From Oceanimonas marisflavi (GTDB lineage: Bacteria; Pseudomonadota; Gammaproteobacteria; Enterobacterales; Aeromonadaceae), in assembly GCF_003049725.1 (NCBI RefSeq), contig NZ_QAGM01000023.1, forward strand, positions 1 to 53,659: a stretch of DNA of 53,659 nucleotides, in the 5' to 3' direction. A model generated the notes under the pieces. The model was not told the DNA's origin, ran no database searches, and worked only from the letters and a program-made list of their open reading frames with translations. Made by a program: the position numbers and the translations under genes. Positions within the stretch are counted from its first letter, which is position 1; the number at the start of each line of letters is the position of its first letter. Positions 37,523 to 45,413 of the stretch are shown one piece after another.

Positions 37523-38689
37523 TTAGTGATCGGCCAGAAAACGCATGGCGGCCTGTACGCCACCCGGGCTGTGAGGAACACCCGCCGCCACCAGACCCAT
37601 CTCGACCCCGGCCAGGGTGCCGAGCAGGGTAAGATCGTTGATGTCGCCCAGATGGCCGATGCGGAACACCCGCCCCTTGAGCTTGCCAAGGCCGGCACCC
37701 AGGGACATGTCGAAGCGCGCCAGAATGACCTTGCGCAGGGCATCGGCATCCTGCCCTTCCGGCAGCAGCACAGTGGTCAGCACCGGGCTGTATTCCTCCG
37801 GGTTCAGGCAGAGTACCTCCAGGCCCCAGGCCTGCACCGCCCGGCGGGTGGCTTCGGCATGGCGCTGGTGGCGGGCAAAGACGTTCTCCAGCCCTTCTTC
37901 CTCCAGCATGGCGATGGCTTCCTTCAGGCCATAGAGCAGGTTGGTAGCCGGGGTGTAGGGAAAGTAACCGGTGGCATTGCTCGCCAGCATGGAGCTCCAG
38001 TCCCAGTAGGACTTCGGCAGCCGGGCCTGCTGGTGGCGGACCAGGGCCTTGTCGCTGAGGGCGTTGAAACTGATGCCCGGCGGCAGCATCAGCCCCTTCT
38101 GGGAGCCGGATACAGTGACGTCCACCCCCCATTCATCGTGCTTGTATTCGGCAGAAGCCAGTCCCGAGATGGTGTCCACCATAAACAGCGCCGGATGACC
38201 GGTGCCGTCAATGGCGCGGCGAATGTCGGCAATGCGGCTGGTGACACCGGTGGAGGTTTCATTGTGCACCACGCACACCGCCTGGATTTGATGCTCATGA
38301 TCCTGGCTGAGACGCTCGGCAATGGCTTCCGGGCTGGCGCCGTGGCGCCAGTCACCGGGCAGAAACTCCACGTCCAGCTCCAGGCGGGTGGCCAGCTCGT
38401 GCCAGAGGGTGGCAAACTGGCCGGTTTCACACATCAGCACCTTGTCTCCCGGGCTCAGGGTATTGACCAGGGCCGCTTCCCAGGCGCCGGTACCGGAAGC
38501 GGGATAAATCACCACCGGGCTTTCGGTCTGGAAAATGCGCTTGATGCCGGCCAGCACGTCACGGCCCAGCTCACCGAACTCCGGTCCGCGGTGATCGATC
38601 ACCGCTTTTGACATGGCGCGCACCAGACGCTCCGGCACCGGTGACGGACCCGGGATCTGCAGAAAATGACGCCCGCTTTGGTATGACAT
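37523..38689 (-). CDS. Serine-glyoxylate-type aminotransferase (class V)
   Basis: A 388-residue PLP enzyme close to serine-glyoxylate aminotransferase (SgaA) of methylotrophs. Key parts are GRHFLQIPGPSPVPERL, the PLP-phosphate string YPASGTGAWEAAL, VVHNETSTGVTSRI, and Schiff-base Lys198 in SGSQKGLMLPPG. It would move an amino group from serine or alanine to glyoxylate or a similar oxo acid. No other serine-cycle gene is nearby, so a role in the local catabolic pathway is more likely. ATG at 38689 is best spaced from AAGGAG; a GTG two codons earlier is not. Confidence 0.88.
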   Translation of the reverse strand: MSYQSGRHFLQIPGPSPVPERLVRAMSKAVIDHRGPEFGELGRDVLAGIKRIFQTESPVVIYPASGTGAWEAALVNTLSPGDKVLMCETGQFATLWHELATRLELDVEFLPGDWRHGASPEAIAERLSQDHEHQIQAVCVVHNETSTGVTSRIADIRRAIDGTGHPALFMVDTISGLASAEYKHDEWGVDVTVSGSQKGLMLPPGISFNALSDKALVRHQQARLPKSYWDWSSMLASNATGYFPYTPATNLLYGLKEAIAMLEEEGLENVFARHQRHAEATRRAVQAWGLEVLCLNPEEYSPVLTTVLLPEGQDADALRKVILARFDMSLGAGLGKLKGRVFRIGHLGDINDLTLLGTLAGVEMGLVAAGVPHSPGGVQAAMRFLADH

Positions 38690-38767
38690 ATTCACTCCTT
38701 GAACTGCTCGGTTAATGGGCGGCCGGCCCGCTCCTGGACCGGCCTGCCCGAAATCGTTCCCTGACGC

Positions 38768-40189
38768 TCAGCGCCGCACCCTGGGTTTTGCCATGTCCGG
38801 CTTGCCGCAGGGCAGAAAGCGGCCGTCGCCGGCCTGGCCCAGCACCTCGCCGTCGCGCCACACCACCTTGCCCCGGCTCAGGGTCAGCACCGGCCAGCCG
38901 GTGACCACCTGGCCCTCATAGGGGGTGTAATCCACGTCGTGGTGCAGCAATTCGTTCTGAATCACCACTTCACGCTTGGGATCCCAGATGGCGATATCGG
39001 CGTCGGCGCCCACGGCGATGCTGCCCTTTTGCGGATACAGGCCGTAGAGCTTGGCCGGGTTGGTGGCGGTCAGCTCCACAAAACGGTTGAGGGTAATGCG
39101 GCCCTTGTTGACCCCTTCCGAGAACAGCAGCGGCAGACGGGTTTCCAGACCGGGAATGCCGTTGGGAATATAGGGGAAGTCCACTTCCTCGCCGTTCGGC
39201 TTCTTGCCCTGGGGATCTTCGTAACGGAAGGGGGCATGGTCGGAAGAGAAGATGGTAAACAGGCCGTCTTCCAGGCCATCCCAGATCACCTGCTGGTTGG
39301 CCTCGTCCCGGGGGGGCGGGCTGCACACGCACTTGGCGCCTTCGTAGCCGTCCAGGCCCAGATCTTCGGCGGTGAGAAACAGATACTGGGGGCAGGTTTC
39401 GGCATAGATGCTGATGCCCTTGCTGCGGGCCCAGCGAATTTGCTCCACCGCTTCTTCACCGGACACATGCACAATCAGAATGGGCACGTCCACCAGCTCG
39501 GACAGGGCGATGGCCCTGTGAGTGGCTTCCCGCTCCACCAGCATGGGGCGGGAAGCGGCATGGTATTTGGGGGCGGTATGGCCGGCGTCGATCAGCCGCT
39601 TGGTCAGCCAGCCGATGCAGTCGGCGTTTTCGGCGTGGATCATGGCCATGGCGCCCTCGTCCCGGGCCAGGGCCAGCACGTCGAGGATCTGGCCGTCGTT
39701 GAGCTTGAGATCGTCGTAGGTCATGTAAATCTTGAAGGAAGTACAGCCCTGACGGATCAGCTCCGGCAGCTCTTCCTTGAGCACTTTTTCGGTGGGGTCA
39801 CTGACGATCAGGTGAAAGGCGTAGTCCACCACCGCCTTGCCTTCGGCGCGCCGATGGTAATCCTCCACCGCCGCCTTCAGGGACTGGCCCTTTTCCTGAG
39901 CCGCAAAGGGCATGACGGTGGTGGTGCCGCCGCAGGCGGCAGAGCGGGTGCCGGTGTAGAAGTCGTCGGCCATGCGCAAACCATCGGGCATGGGCTGATC
40001 CAGATGACAGTGAGCATCCACGCCGCCCGGCAGCACCAGCTTGCCGCTGGCGTCCAGCTCTTCCCGGCCCGGTCCCAGATTCAGGCCCATGGCCACGATG
40101 CGGCCATCTTTTATACCGATATCACAGTCGGTTACGTCGGCGGCGGTGGCGATGCGGCCATTTCGAATCACCAGATCAAACTCGGACAT
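38768..40189 (-). CDS. Hydantoinase / dihydropyrimidinase-family amidohydrolase
   Basis: A 473-residue metal-dependent cyclic amidase that opens rings such as hydantoins, dihydrouracil or cyclic imides. The whole bimetal set is visible: His60 and His62 (DAHCHLDQP), carboxylated Lys153 (TSFKIYMTY), His185 (IHAEN), His241 (VHVSG) and Asp317 (SDHAPF). The HCHLDQP form differs from the HTHxxxP form of classical dihydropyrimidinases, so the substrate may differ. Start by AAGGAG. It is the first gene of the operon, with a candidate operator 38 bases upstream. Confidence 0.9.
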   Translation of the reverse strand: MSEFDLVIRNGRIATAADVTDCDIGIKDGRIVAMGLNLGPGREELDASGKLVLPGGVDAHCHLDQPMPDGLRMADDFYTGTRSAACGGTTTVMPFAAQEKGQSLKAAVEDYHRRAEGKAVVDYAFHLIVSDPTEKVLKEELPELIRQGCTSFKIYMTYDDLKLNDGQILDVLALARDEGAMAMIHAENADCIGWLTKRLIDAGHTAPKYHAASRPMLVEREATHRAIALSELVDVPILIVHVSGEEAVEQIRWARSKGISIYAETCPQYLFLTAEDLGLDGYEGAKCVCSPPPRDEANQQVIWDGLEDGLFTIFSSDHAPFRYEDPQGKKPNGEEVDFPYIPNGIPGLETRLPLLFSEGVNKGRITLNRFVELTATNPAKLYGLYPQKGSIAVGADADIAIWDPKREVVIQNELLHHDVDYTPYEGQVVTGWPVLTLSRGKVVWRDGEVLGQAGDGRFLPCGKPDMAKPRVRR

Positions 40190-40227
40190 GGGTCACTCCT
40201 TGATGTTGTTCCGTTCCACTAGATTGC

Positions 40228-40251
40228 ATTCATAATTATGTATACGTAATT
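40228..40251. promoter_or_regulatory. Candidate GntR operator upstream of the hydantoinase operon
   Basis: ATTCATAATTATGTATAC is shared, with one difference, with the site upstream of the second dctP. Within it AATTATGTA-TACGTAATT is a palindrome with one mismatch and a GTATAC core, as is common for GntR/FCD regulators. Its end is 38 bases before the hydantoinase start. Confidence 0.6.
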
Positions 40252-40426
40252 AATCATTGCCTGTGCGCACTTTCAAACCGTCAACGGAAGAAATGTGAAC
40301 GGGATCTCACAAATAAAACAAATCATTAACAAGCGGGAAATAAATGAAAAACTGGCATGGCACCAGGGCACACAGACAGAAGGAGGCTGCCTCTTGGTTA
40401 CAAATCGCCAAATAGGCCGCAACGCG

Positions 40427-40511
40427 AAGGCGCCGCTTTAGCTGGCGCAAACCTGAAGACCACCATGCCTTCACGGTCTGTTGCACTGGCCCTGCCGACG
40501 AAAGTGGCAGC
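40427..40511. repeat. Intergenic inverted-repeat element family A, copy 2
   Basis: GGCGCCGCTTTAGCTGGCGC at the left and TGTTGCACTGGCCCTGCCGA on the right match copy 1 at 20130-20219, with more differences in the right arm. It lies in the 427-base gap between the hydantoinase gene and gntR, which otherwise holds the operator and no gene that I can support. Confidence 0.65.
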
Positions 40512-40616
40512 GATCCAAAGACCCACAGATCCGGATAATTTGCTGAATGGGGTTGGTATAACAGGGGAGAAACGAAGGGAAAATCAAGGGGGCAGGCAAG
40601 GCCCCGGATGGAAGGA

Positions 40617-41312
40617 TCAGCCGGCTTTTTGCCGTTTCTGCTCCAGTTCACGCACCAGCAGATCACCGGTGTGCATCACATGCTCGGCCAGAATACGACC
40701 CGCCCTGTCGCCGTCACCGGCCTTGAGGGCCTCCAGCAGATCCCGGTGCTCGGTCACGGATTCATCCCAGCGGTGATGAAAGCCGATGGCCAGGTAACGG
40801 CCCCGGCTGACCTTGTTCATCAGCTGGTGATGCAGCAGAGTCAGGGTCTCGTTGCCGGCCAGCTCGATAATCAGCCGGTGAATATGCTGGTTGACCTCGA
40901 AATATTGCTGCTTGTCCTGAGCCTGATGGTAGTCTTCCAGTTGCTGCTGCAACCGGGTCAGCTCCGCCAGCTCGGCTTTTGTCGCCCGCTCTGCGGCCAG
41001 CTCGGCGGCACGGCGCTCCAGGGAGCAGATAATTTCGAAATGTTCACGAATTTCCTCGGGGGTGATCACCGCCACCCGGGCGCCCCGGTTGGGCTCTATG
41101 GTGACAATGCCTTCGGAGTTGAGTACCTTGAGGGCTTCGCGCAGGGGCGTGCGGGAAATGTCCAGCTGCTTGCACAGTGCCGGCTCGTTGATGCGCTCCC
41201 CTTCCTTCAGCTCGCCCTCGATGATCATGGTGCGCACGCAGTCGGCCACTTCCTCATGCAGCGAGCGTCGCCGCAGGGAGTTGCGGCCCAGGGTATTCAC
41301 ACTGCTTGCCAT
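40617..41312 (-). CDS. GntR-family transcriptional regulator (FCD/FadR type)
   Basis: A 231-residue DNA-binding protein: winged helix at about 15-80 (KEGERINEPALCKQLDISRT, PLREALKVLNSEGIV) and an all-helical FCD ligand domain at about 90-215 with the His/Asp metal-site pattern (FEVNQHIHRLI, VTEHRDLLEAL, AEHVMHTG). Such proteins usually respond to carboxylic acids. It lies between the two operons that share an operator-like motif. The start follows CAGGAG. Confidence 0.92.
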   Translation of the reverse strand: MASSVNTLGRNSLRRRSLHEEVADCVRTMIIEGELKEGERINEPALCKQLDISRTPLREALKVLNSEGIVTIEPNRGARVAVITPEEIREHFEIICSLERRAAELAAERATKAELAELTRLQQQLEDYHQAQDKQQYFEVNQHIHRLIIELAGNETLTLLHHQLMNKVSRGRYLAIGFHHRWDESVTEHRDLLEALKAGDGDRAGRILAEHVMHTGDLLVRELEQKRQKAG

Positions 41313-41484
41313 ATCCTGCTCCTGTTATTTGAATGTTATCGATCGCGTACCTTAATCCGTGGCCGGAGAAAATGGTATGACCGGGGTGGGCAAGGGTGAT
41401 CCCGATCGAATAATGAATAATAAATAATAGCCTGCAGCCTGCCCCGGCACTCTCTGCCACCCGGGCAGGCCACACTTACCTATG

Positions 41485-41503
41485 AATTATATAATATATA
41501 ATT
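41485..41503. promoter_or_regulatory. Perfect 19-bp AT palindrome upstream of gntR
   Basis: AATTATATA-A-TATATAATT is a perfect inverted repeat ending inside the stop codon of the AMDase-like gene. It resembles the AATTAT...TATA core of the two operator-like sites and lies about 170 bases before gntR, a place suited to autoregulation. Confidence 0.5.
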
Positions 41504-42233
41504 ACGGCTTGACCGAAAATAAAGATCCCCAGCCCTTGATCTGGCTCGGATCGGCGTCGGCCAGCAGCATGCCCTTCCATACCCCGGTAGAGACGGTGTC
41601 GTAGATGGGAATGTTCAGCTCTTTTTCCAGCCGTGCCGCCACCCGGGCGCCGCGCAGGTTGGTGCAGAAAATGGTAATGGCATCACATTGCCCTTCCGCG
41701 GCCACGGCACGCACCATCTCTTCAAGGGTTTCCTCGCTCACCTCGGAGAAGGAGAAGTTGCCCTTGTCGTTGAGGTGACGCTCGGCCACACACTCAAAAC
41801 CGGCGCCGGCATAGGTGGCGATCACCTTGCTCTGCACATCGTGCAGATAGGGAGTGACCAGACCAAAGCGCTTGACGCCGGTAAGCGTGAACAGTTCGTT
41901 CAGCGCCAGCACAGAAGTGGTGGCCGGAATACCGGTCTCCTCGGTAATGGCCTGGCACAGGATTTCGTCATCCTGAAAGCCGCGCCAGCCCGAGGAAGTG
42001 CCGCTCCAGGTGATGGACTGTACCCTGGCATCGGCCAGCAGCCGGGATGCCTGCAGGAAAGGCTCGTTGTCGAACTGGCTCAGGGCCTGCTCGGTCAGGG
42101 AAATTTCGGTTACCTTGAGGCGGCCGAAGTGGGCGCTGACGCCGTCTACACCGTGCAGAATATCGGCGGTCACCGGCTCCAGGCTGGTGTTGGAAGAGGG
42201 GGTCAGTACACCCAGCAGAGTACGATCAGTCAT
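41502..42233 (-). CDS. Arylmalonate decarboxylase-like protein (Asp/Glu racemase superfamily)
   Basis: A 243-residue protein of the AMDase/maleate isomerase/racemase fold. The opening GVLTPSSNTSLEP is shared with maleate isomerases. The first racemase cysteine is absent: the position reads Gly78-Thr79-Ser80 followed by SGWRG, as in AMDase (GTSLSFYRG). Tyr129 (VTPYLHD) and the single second-site Cys190 (IFCTN) are kept. This predicts a one-cysteine AMDase-like reaction rather than a two-cysteine racemisation. The ATG at 42233 follows AAGGAG. It is the last gene of the second TRAP operon, 38 bases after dctM. Confidence 0.82.
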   Translation of the reverse strand: MTDRTLLGVLTPSSNTSLEPVTADILHGVDGVSAHFGRLKVTEISLTEQALSQFDNEPFLQASRLLADARVQSITWSGTSSGWRGFQDDEILCQAITEETGIPATTSVLALNELFTLTGVKRFGLVTPYLHDVQSKVIATYAGAGFECVAERHLNDKGNFSFSEVSEETLEEMVRAVAAEGQCDAITIFCTNLRGARVAARLEKELNIPIYDTVSTGVWKGMLLADADPSQIKGWGSLFSVKP

Positions 42234-42271
42234 TATAAGCTCCTTGCTTGTCATTATGTTTCATTCAGTTA

Positions 42272-43552
42272 TCAGTAGCCCAGGGCGTGCGGCAGGGCCG
42301 TCACGATTTCCGGGAAAATCCAGCACAGCGCCAGCACCAGGTATTGCAGGGCAATAAAGGGCCAGACATAGCGCAACAATTGAGACATGGGGATCTTGGC
42401 GATGCCGCACATCACGAACAGCAGTACCCCGACCGGCGGCGTCATCATGCCGATCACCAGGTTGAACACGAACAGAAAGCCGAAATACAGCGGGTCTATG
42501 CCATAGGCCAGGGCAATGGGCGCGAACAGGGGCACCAGCATGATGTAGGCCGCGTTCGACTCCAGGAACATGCCCACCACCAGCAGCATCACCATCACCA
42601 GTGCCAGGAACACATCGGGGTTCTCGGTCAGGGTCTGAATGAACTGGGACAACCGCATCGGAATAAGATCGATGGTGAACAGGAAGGTCAGCGGCGTCGC
42701 AAAGGCGATCAGCGCACCCACCACCGCCGAGGTCAGCGCCGCGCGGAACATGCAACCCGGCAGATCGACCCATTCCAGCTTGCGGGTGACCCACTTGCCG
42801 ATGATAAAGGCATACACCACGGCGATGGCTGCGCCTTCGGTGGCGGTAAACACGCCGCCGACAATGCCGCCGATCACGATCACCGGCATCAGCATGATGG
42901 CCCCGGCCCGTTTGGTCTGCACCAGCAGATTTTTCAGGCTGAAGGGTTCACCCGTGGGCGGATAACCCTTGCGGTGCGCAATCCAGCTCGACAGCGCCAT
43001 CATGCCCAGCACCAGCAGCACACCCGGAACCACGCCGGCCATAAACAGGCCACCCACGGAGACCGAGGAGCCGGCCATCAGGGCGTAGACGATCATGGCC
43101 GCGCTGGGGGGAATGATGGGACCCAGGTTTGAAGCCGAGGCCACCACTGCCGAGCCGAAGCCCGCATCGTAGTGCTTTTTCATCGACGGCATCATGGTGG
43201 TGCCCAGGGCACTGGCCCCCGCCACGGCGGCACCGGTGACCGACGCCAGCCCCAGACCGGACAGCAGGGTGACATGGGCCAGCCCGCCCTTGACCCGACC
43301 CACAAAGGCGTTGGCAAAGTCGATGGTGCGCTGCATCACCTGGCCACCCACCATCAGCTCGCCCGCCAGCATAAACAGCGGAATCGCCATCAGCGGAAAG
43401 GAGTTGACCGCGTGCATCATGCGCTGGGGCAGCACCGACAGCTCAATGCCGCTCCAGGCCAGGCCACCAAGGGCCGCCAGCCCCAGTGAAAAGGCCAGGG
43501 GCATGCCCAGCAGGGCCAGCACCAGGAACAGAATAATGGCCAGTGTGGTCAT
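42272..43552 (-). CDS. TRAP transporter large permease DctM (system 2)
   Basis: A 426-residue membrane protein of 11-12 segments, with family strings FPLMAIPLFMLAGELM, GAAVAGASALGTTMMPSM and GMMTPPVGVLLFV. It overlaps dctQ by ATGA. It is clearly different from system 1 and forms its own complete transporter. Confidence 0.94.
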   Translation of the reverse strand: MTTLAIILFLVLALLGMPLAFSLGLAALGGLAWSGIELSVLPQRMMHAVNSFPLMAIPLFMLAGELMVGGQVMQRTIDFANAFVGRVKGGLAHVTLLSGLGLASVTGAAVAGASALGTTMMPSMKKHYDAGFGSAVVASASNLGPIIPPSAAMIVYALMAGSSVSVGGLFMAGVVPGVLLVLGMMALSSWIAHRKGYPPTGEPFSLKNLLVQTKRAGAIMLMPVIVIGGIVGGVFTATEGAAIAVVYAFIIGKWVTRKLEWVDLPGCMFRAALTSAVVGALIAFATPLTFLFTIDLIPMRLSQFIQTLTENPDVFLALVMVMLLVVGMFLESNAAYIMLVPLFAPIALAYGIDPLYFGFLFVFNLVIGMMTPPVGVLLFVMCGIAKIPMSQLLRYVWPFIALQYLVLALCWIFPEIVTALPHALGY

Positions 43553-44115
43553 GAGACTTCCTCCTCGTTATCCGGCTCACGCCAGGTATCTGTACCTTGC
43601 CAGGCCATAAACAGCAGATGCAGCAAGGCATGGCCGCAGCTCAGCATCACCGGGAAATAGAATACGGAAGCGGTCACCGGCAGGGTCGGCATCAGCTCTC
43701 CCCAGGTGTCGATGGAAACGATCACCGCCTGATAGCTGACCACCACCATCAGCACGCCGCTTATCAGCAGCATCAGCCGGGCCAGTTGTTCCTGCAGACG
43801 GGCCGGCAGCTTGCTGGTCAGCACATCGATGCCCACATGCACCCCTTGCTTGAGCCCGTGGGGAATGGCCAGAAAGATGGCCCAGACAAAGGCCAGTCGT
43901 GATCCTTCATCGGCCCAGTCAATGGACTCCGACAACAGATAACGGCTGAACACCTGGGACGATACCAGCAACACCATCACCGCCATGGTCACCTGGATCA
44001 GGGCCATGGAGGCCTTGTCCACCCTCAGCAGGTACCGGCGGACAATGTCCGCCAGTGAAGGCAAAGGCCCGGCTCCGTTCAGCATTTGCGGCTGCTCGGA
44101 AGAACCGGCTTTCAT
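43549..44115 (-). CDS. TRAP transporter small permease DctQ (system 2)
   Basis: A 188-residue four-segment membrane protein with the DctQ motif VFSRYLLSESIDWADEGSRL. It overlaps dctP and dctM by 4 bases on each side (ATGA), so dctPQM is one tightly coupled unit without the hairpin found in system 1. Confidence 0.92.
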   Translation of the reverse strand: MKAGSSEQPQMLNGAGPLPSLADIVRRYLLRVDKASMALIQVTMAVMVLLVSSQVFSRYLLSESIDWADEGSRLAFVWAIFLAIPHGLKQGVHVGIDVLTSKLPARLQEQLARLMLLISGVLMVVVSYQAVIVSIDTWGELMPTLPVTASVFYFPVMLSCGHALLHLLFMAWQGTDTWREPDNEEEVS

Positions 44116-45122
44116 GACTTGGCTCCTTCCAGTACTGCGTCAATCAGCTCGGCACCGAGACGCTCTTTCAGATCATCGACAATACCGGCGGTTTTCTGCT
44201 GCATTTGCTGATGCAGCTCGGGCGTAACGGCATTGAACTTCATGCCGGCGGCAATCAACTCATTCCGGGATTCGAGATCTTCTTCGGCCGCCTTGTCCCG
44301 CTGCCAGGCAACGGCCTTGGCCATGGACTCGCGCAGCACCTGCTGCTCTTCGTCAGACATGCGATCGAACTTTTTCTTGTTGGCCACCACCACGATAAAG
44401 TCGAAGAAATGGTTGGTATCGGTCAGATACTGCTGCACTTCGCCGAAATTGTTCTTGCGAATGATGCTGAAGGGGTTTTCCTGGCCGTCGATCACCTTCT
44501 GCTGCAGGGCCGAGTACACCTCGTTGATGCCCATGGACACCGGGCTGGCACCCAGAGCGCGGAAGCTGTTCAGGTGGGTTTCATTCGGCTGCAGACGGAT
44601 CTTCAGGCCCTCGAAGTCCTCGATGGACTCGATAGGCCGCACGCTGTTGGTGATATGGCGCGCACCCAGCTCCATAAAGCCGAGGGCGACAAAGCCTTTT
44701 TCCGCCAGTTTTTCATTGAGCAGATCCCCGACCTTGCCATCGATAACACGGAAGGCGGTTTCCCTGTCCTTGAGCACAAAAGGCAGGCTCACCGCTTCCA
44801 GCTCGGGCACGGTGCGTGACAGGAAGGACACACCGATCCAGGTCATGCTGAGCACACCGGAGCGCACCTGATCGACGTTTTCCGAGGCGCCGCCCAGTTG
44901 CATGGCCGGAAACAGGTTCACGTTAATATCGCCGTCGGTGGCCGCTTCCACTTCCTTCTTGAAGACCTCCATGGCCAGGGTACTGGAATGATCCACGGCG
45001 AAGTTGCCGGCCACCCTCAGGGTGTCGGCATGCACCGAGGCGGTGGCCAGGGTGGCGCCCAGCGAAATCGTTAACAAACTCTTTTTAAAGAAGCCACGAA
45101 AAGAGTGTACATTGTTTCCCAT
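44112..45122 (-). CDS. TRAP transporter solute-binding protein DctP (system 2)
   Basis: A 336-residue periplasmic binding protein with a long signal peptide (about 32 residues, ending ASVHA). It matches classical DctP closely: GGASENVDQVRSGVLSM, GLKIRLQPNETHLNSFRALG with the carboxylate-binding Arg, and GINEVYSALQQKVIDGQENP. C4-dicarboxylates or similar acids are the usual ligands. It starts its operon; a candidate GntR site lies 40 bases upstream. The start follows AAGGAG. Confidence 0.94.
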   Translation of the reverse strand: MGNNVHSFRGFFKKSLLTISLGATLATASVHADTLRVAGNFAVDHSSTLAMEVFKKEVEAATDGDINVNLFPAMQLGGASENVDQVRSGVLSMTWIGVSFLSRTVPELEAVSLPFVLKDRETAFRVIDGKVGDLLNEKLAEKGFVALGFMELGARHITNSVRPIESIEDFEGLKIRLQPNETHLNSFRALGASPVSMGINEVYSALQQKVIDGQENPFSIIRKNNFGEVQQYLTDTNHFFDFIVVVANKKKFDRMSDEEQQVLRESMAKAVAWQRDKAAEEDLESRNELIAAGMKFNAVTPELHQQMQQKTAGIVDDLKERLGAELIDAVLEGAKS

Positions 45123-45162
45123 TACCTTCTCCTTGGTTATGACGCCGCCTGCGTCATTATGA

Positions 45163-45183
45163 ATTCATAATTATATATACATT
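45163..45183. promoter_or_regulatory. Candidate GntR operator upstream of the second TRAP operon
   Basis: ATTCATAATTATATATAC matches the site upstream of the hydantoinase gene in 17 of 18 bases. On the minus strand it overlaps a TATAAT box (45170-45175), so a bound repressor would block transcription. The gap 45123-45413 holds this site and the tkt terminator, and no gene. Confidence 0.6.
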
Positions 45184-45365
45184 CCATTAACAAGATGAGC
45201 AATGCCAGTGGCGAATAAAAAACCGTCCCCGAGTTCAGGAATATTCACAACCAGCTGAAAAATATAGATTTTTATTGATTGGATGAATTTTTGATGGTTA
45301 AAAAAGTGTGATCATGATCGCCCTTGCCATGTCCCTGCCCCGCAGCGCTCCAAATCACAGACATA

Positions 45366-45393
45366 AAAAAACCGGCTCAAGAGCCGGTTTTTT
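45366..45393 (-). terminator. Rho-independent terminator of tkt
   Basis: A stem AAAAAACCGGCTC / GAGCCGGTTTTTT with a 2-4-base loop is followed on the minus strand by T-rich sequence, 21 bases after the tkt stop. Confidence 0.9.
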
Positions 45394-45413
45394 CATTGAT
45401 TAAGCGCTCAGGC

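Noticed and set aside
37523-38689. Serine cycle of methylotrophy
   Set aside because: The SgaA-like aminotransferase stands alone; hydroxypyruvate reductase, glycerate kinase, malate thiokinase and malyl-CoA lyase genes are absent.
40307-40666. Small gene in the gap between hydantoinase and gntR
   Set aside because: The 119-codon frame runs through the family A repeat and into gntR, has no ribosome site and no domain.
38768-41312. Standard reductive pyrimidine degradation operon
   Set aside because: No dihydropyrimidine dehydrogenase (PydA/PydX type) and no beta-ureidopropionase are present, and the HCHLDQP motif differs from classical dihydropyrimidinases.
41502-42233. Maleate isomerase completing a maleimide-to-fumarate route with the hydantoinase and amidase
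   Set aside because: Attractive with the imidase-like and amidase genes, but the first catalytic cysteine of maleate isomerase is replaced by Gly-Thr-Ser, so the two-cysteine mechanism cannot operate as known.
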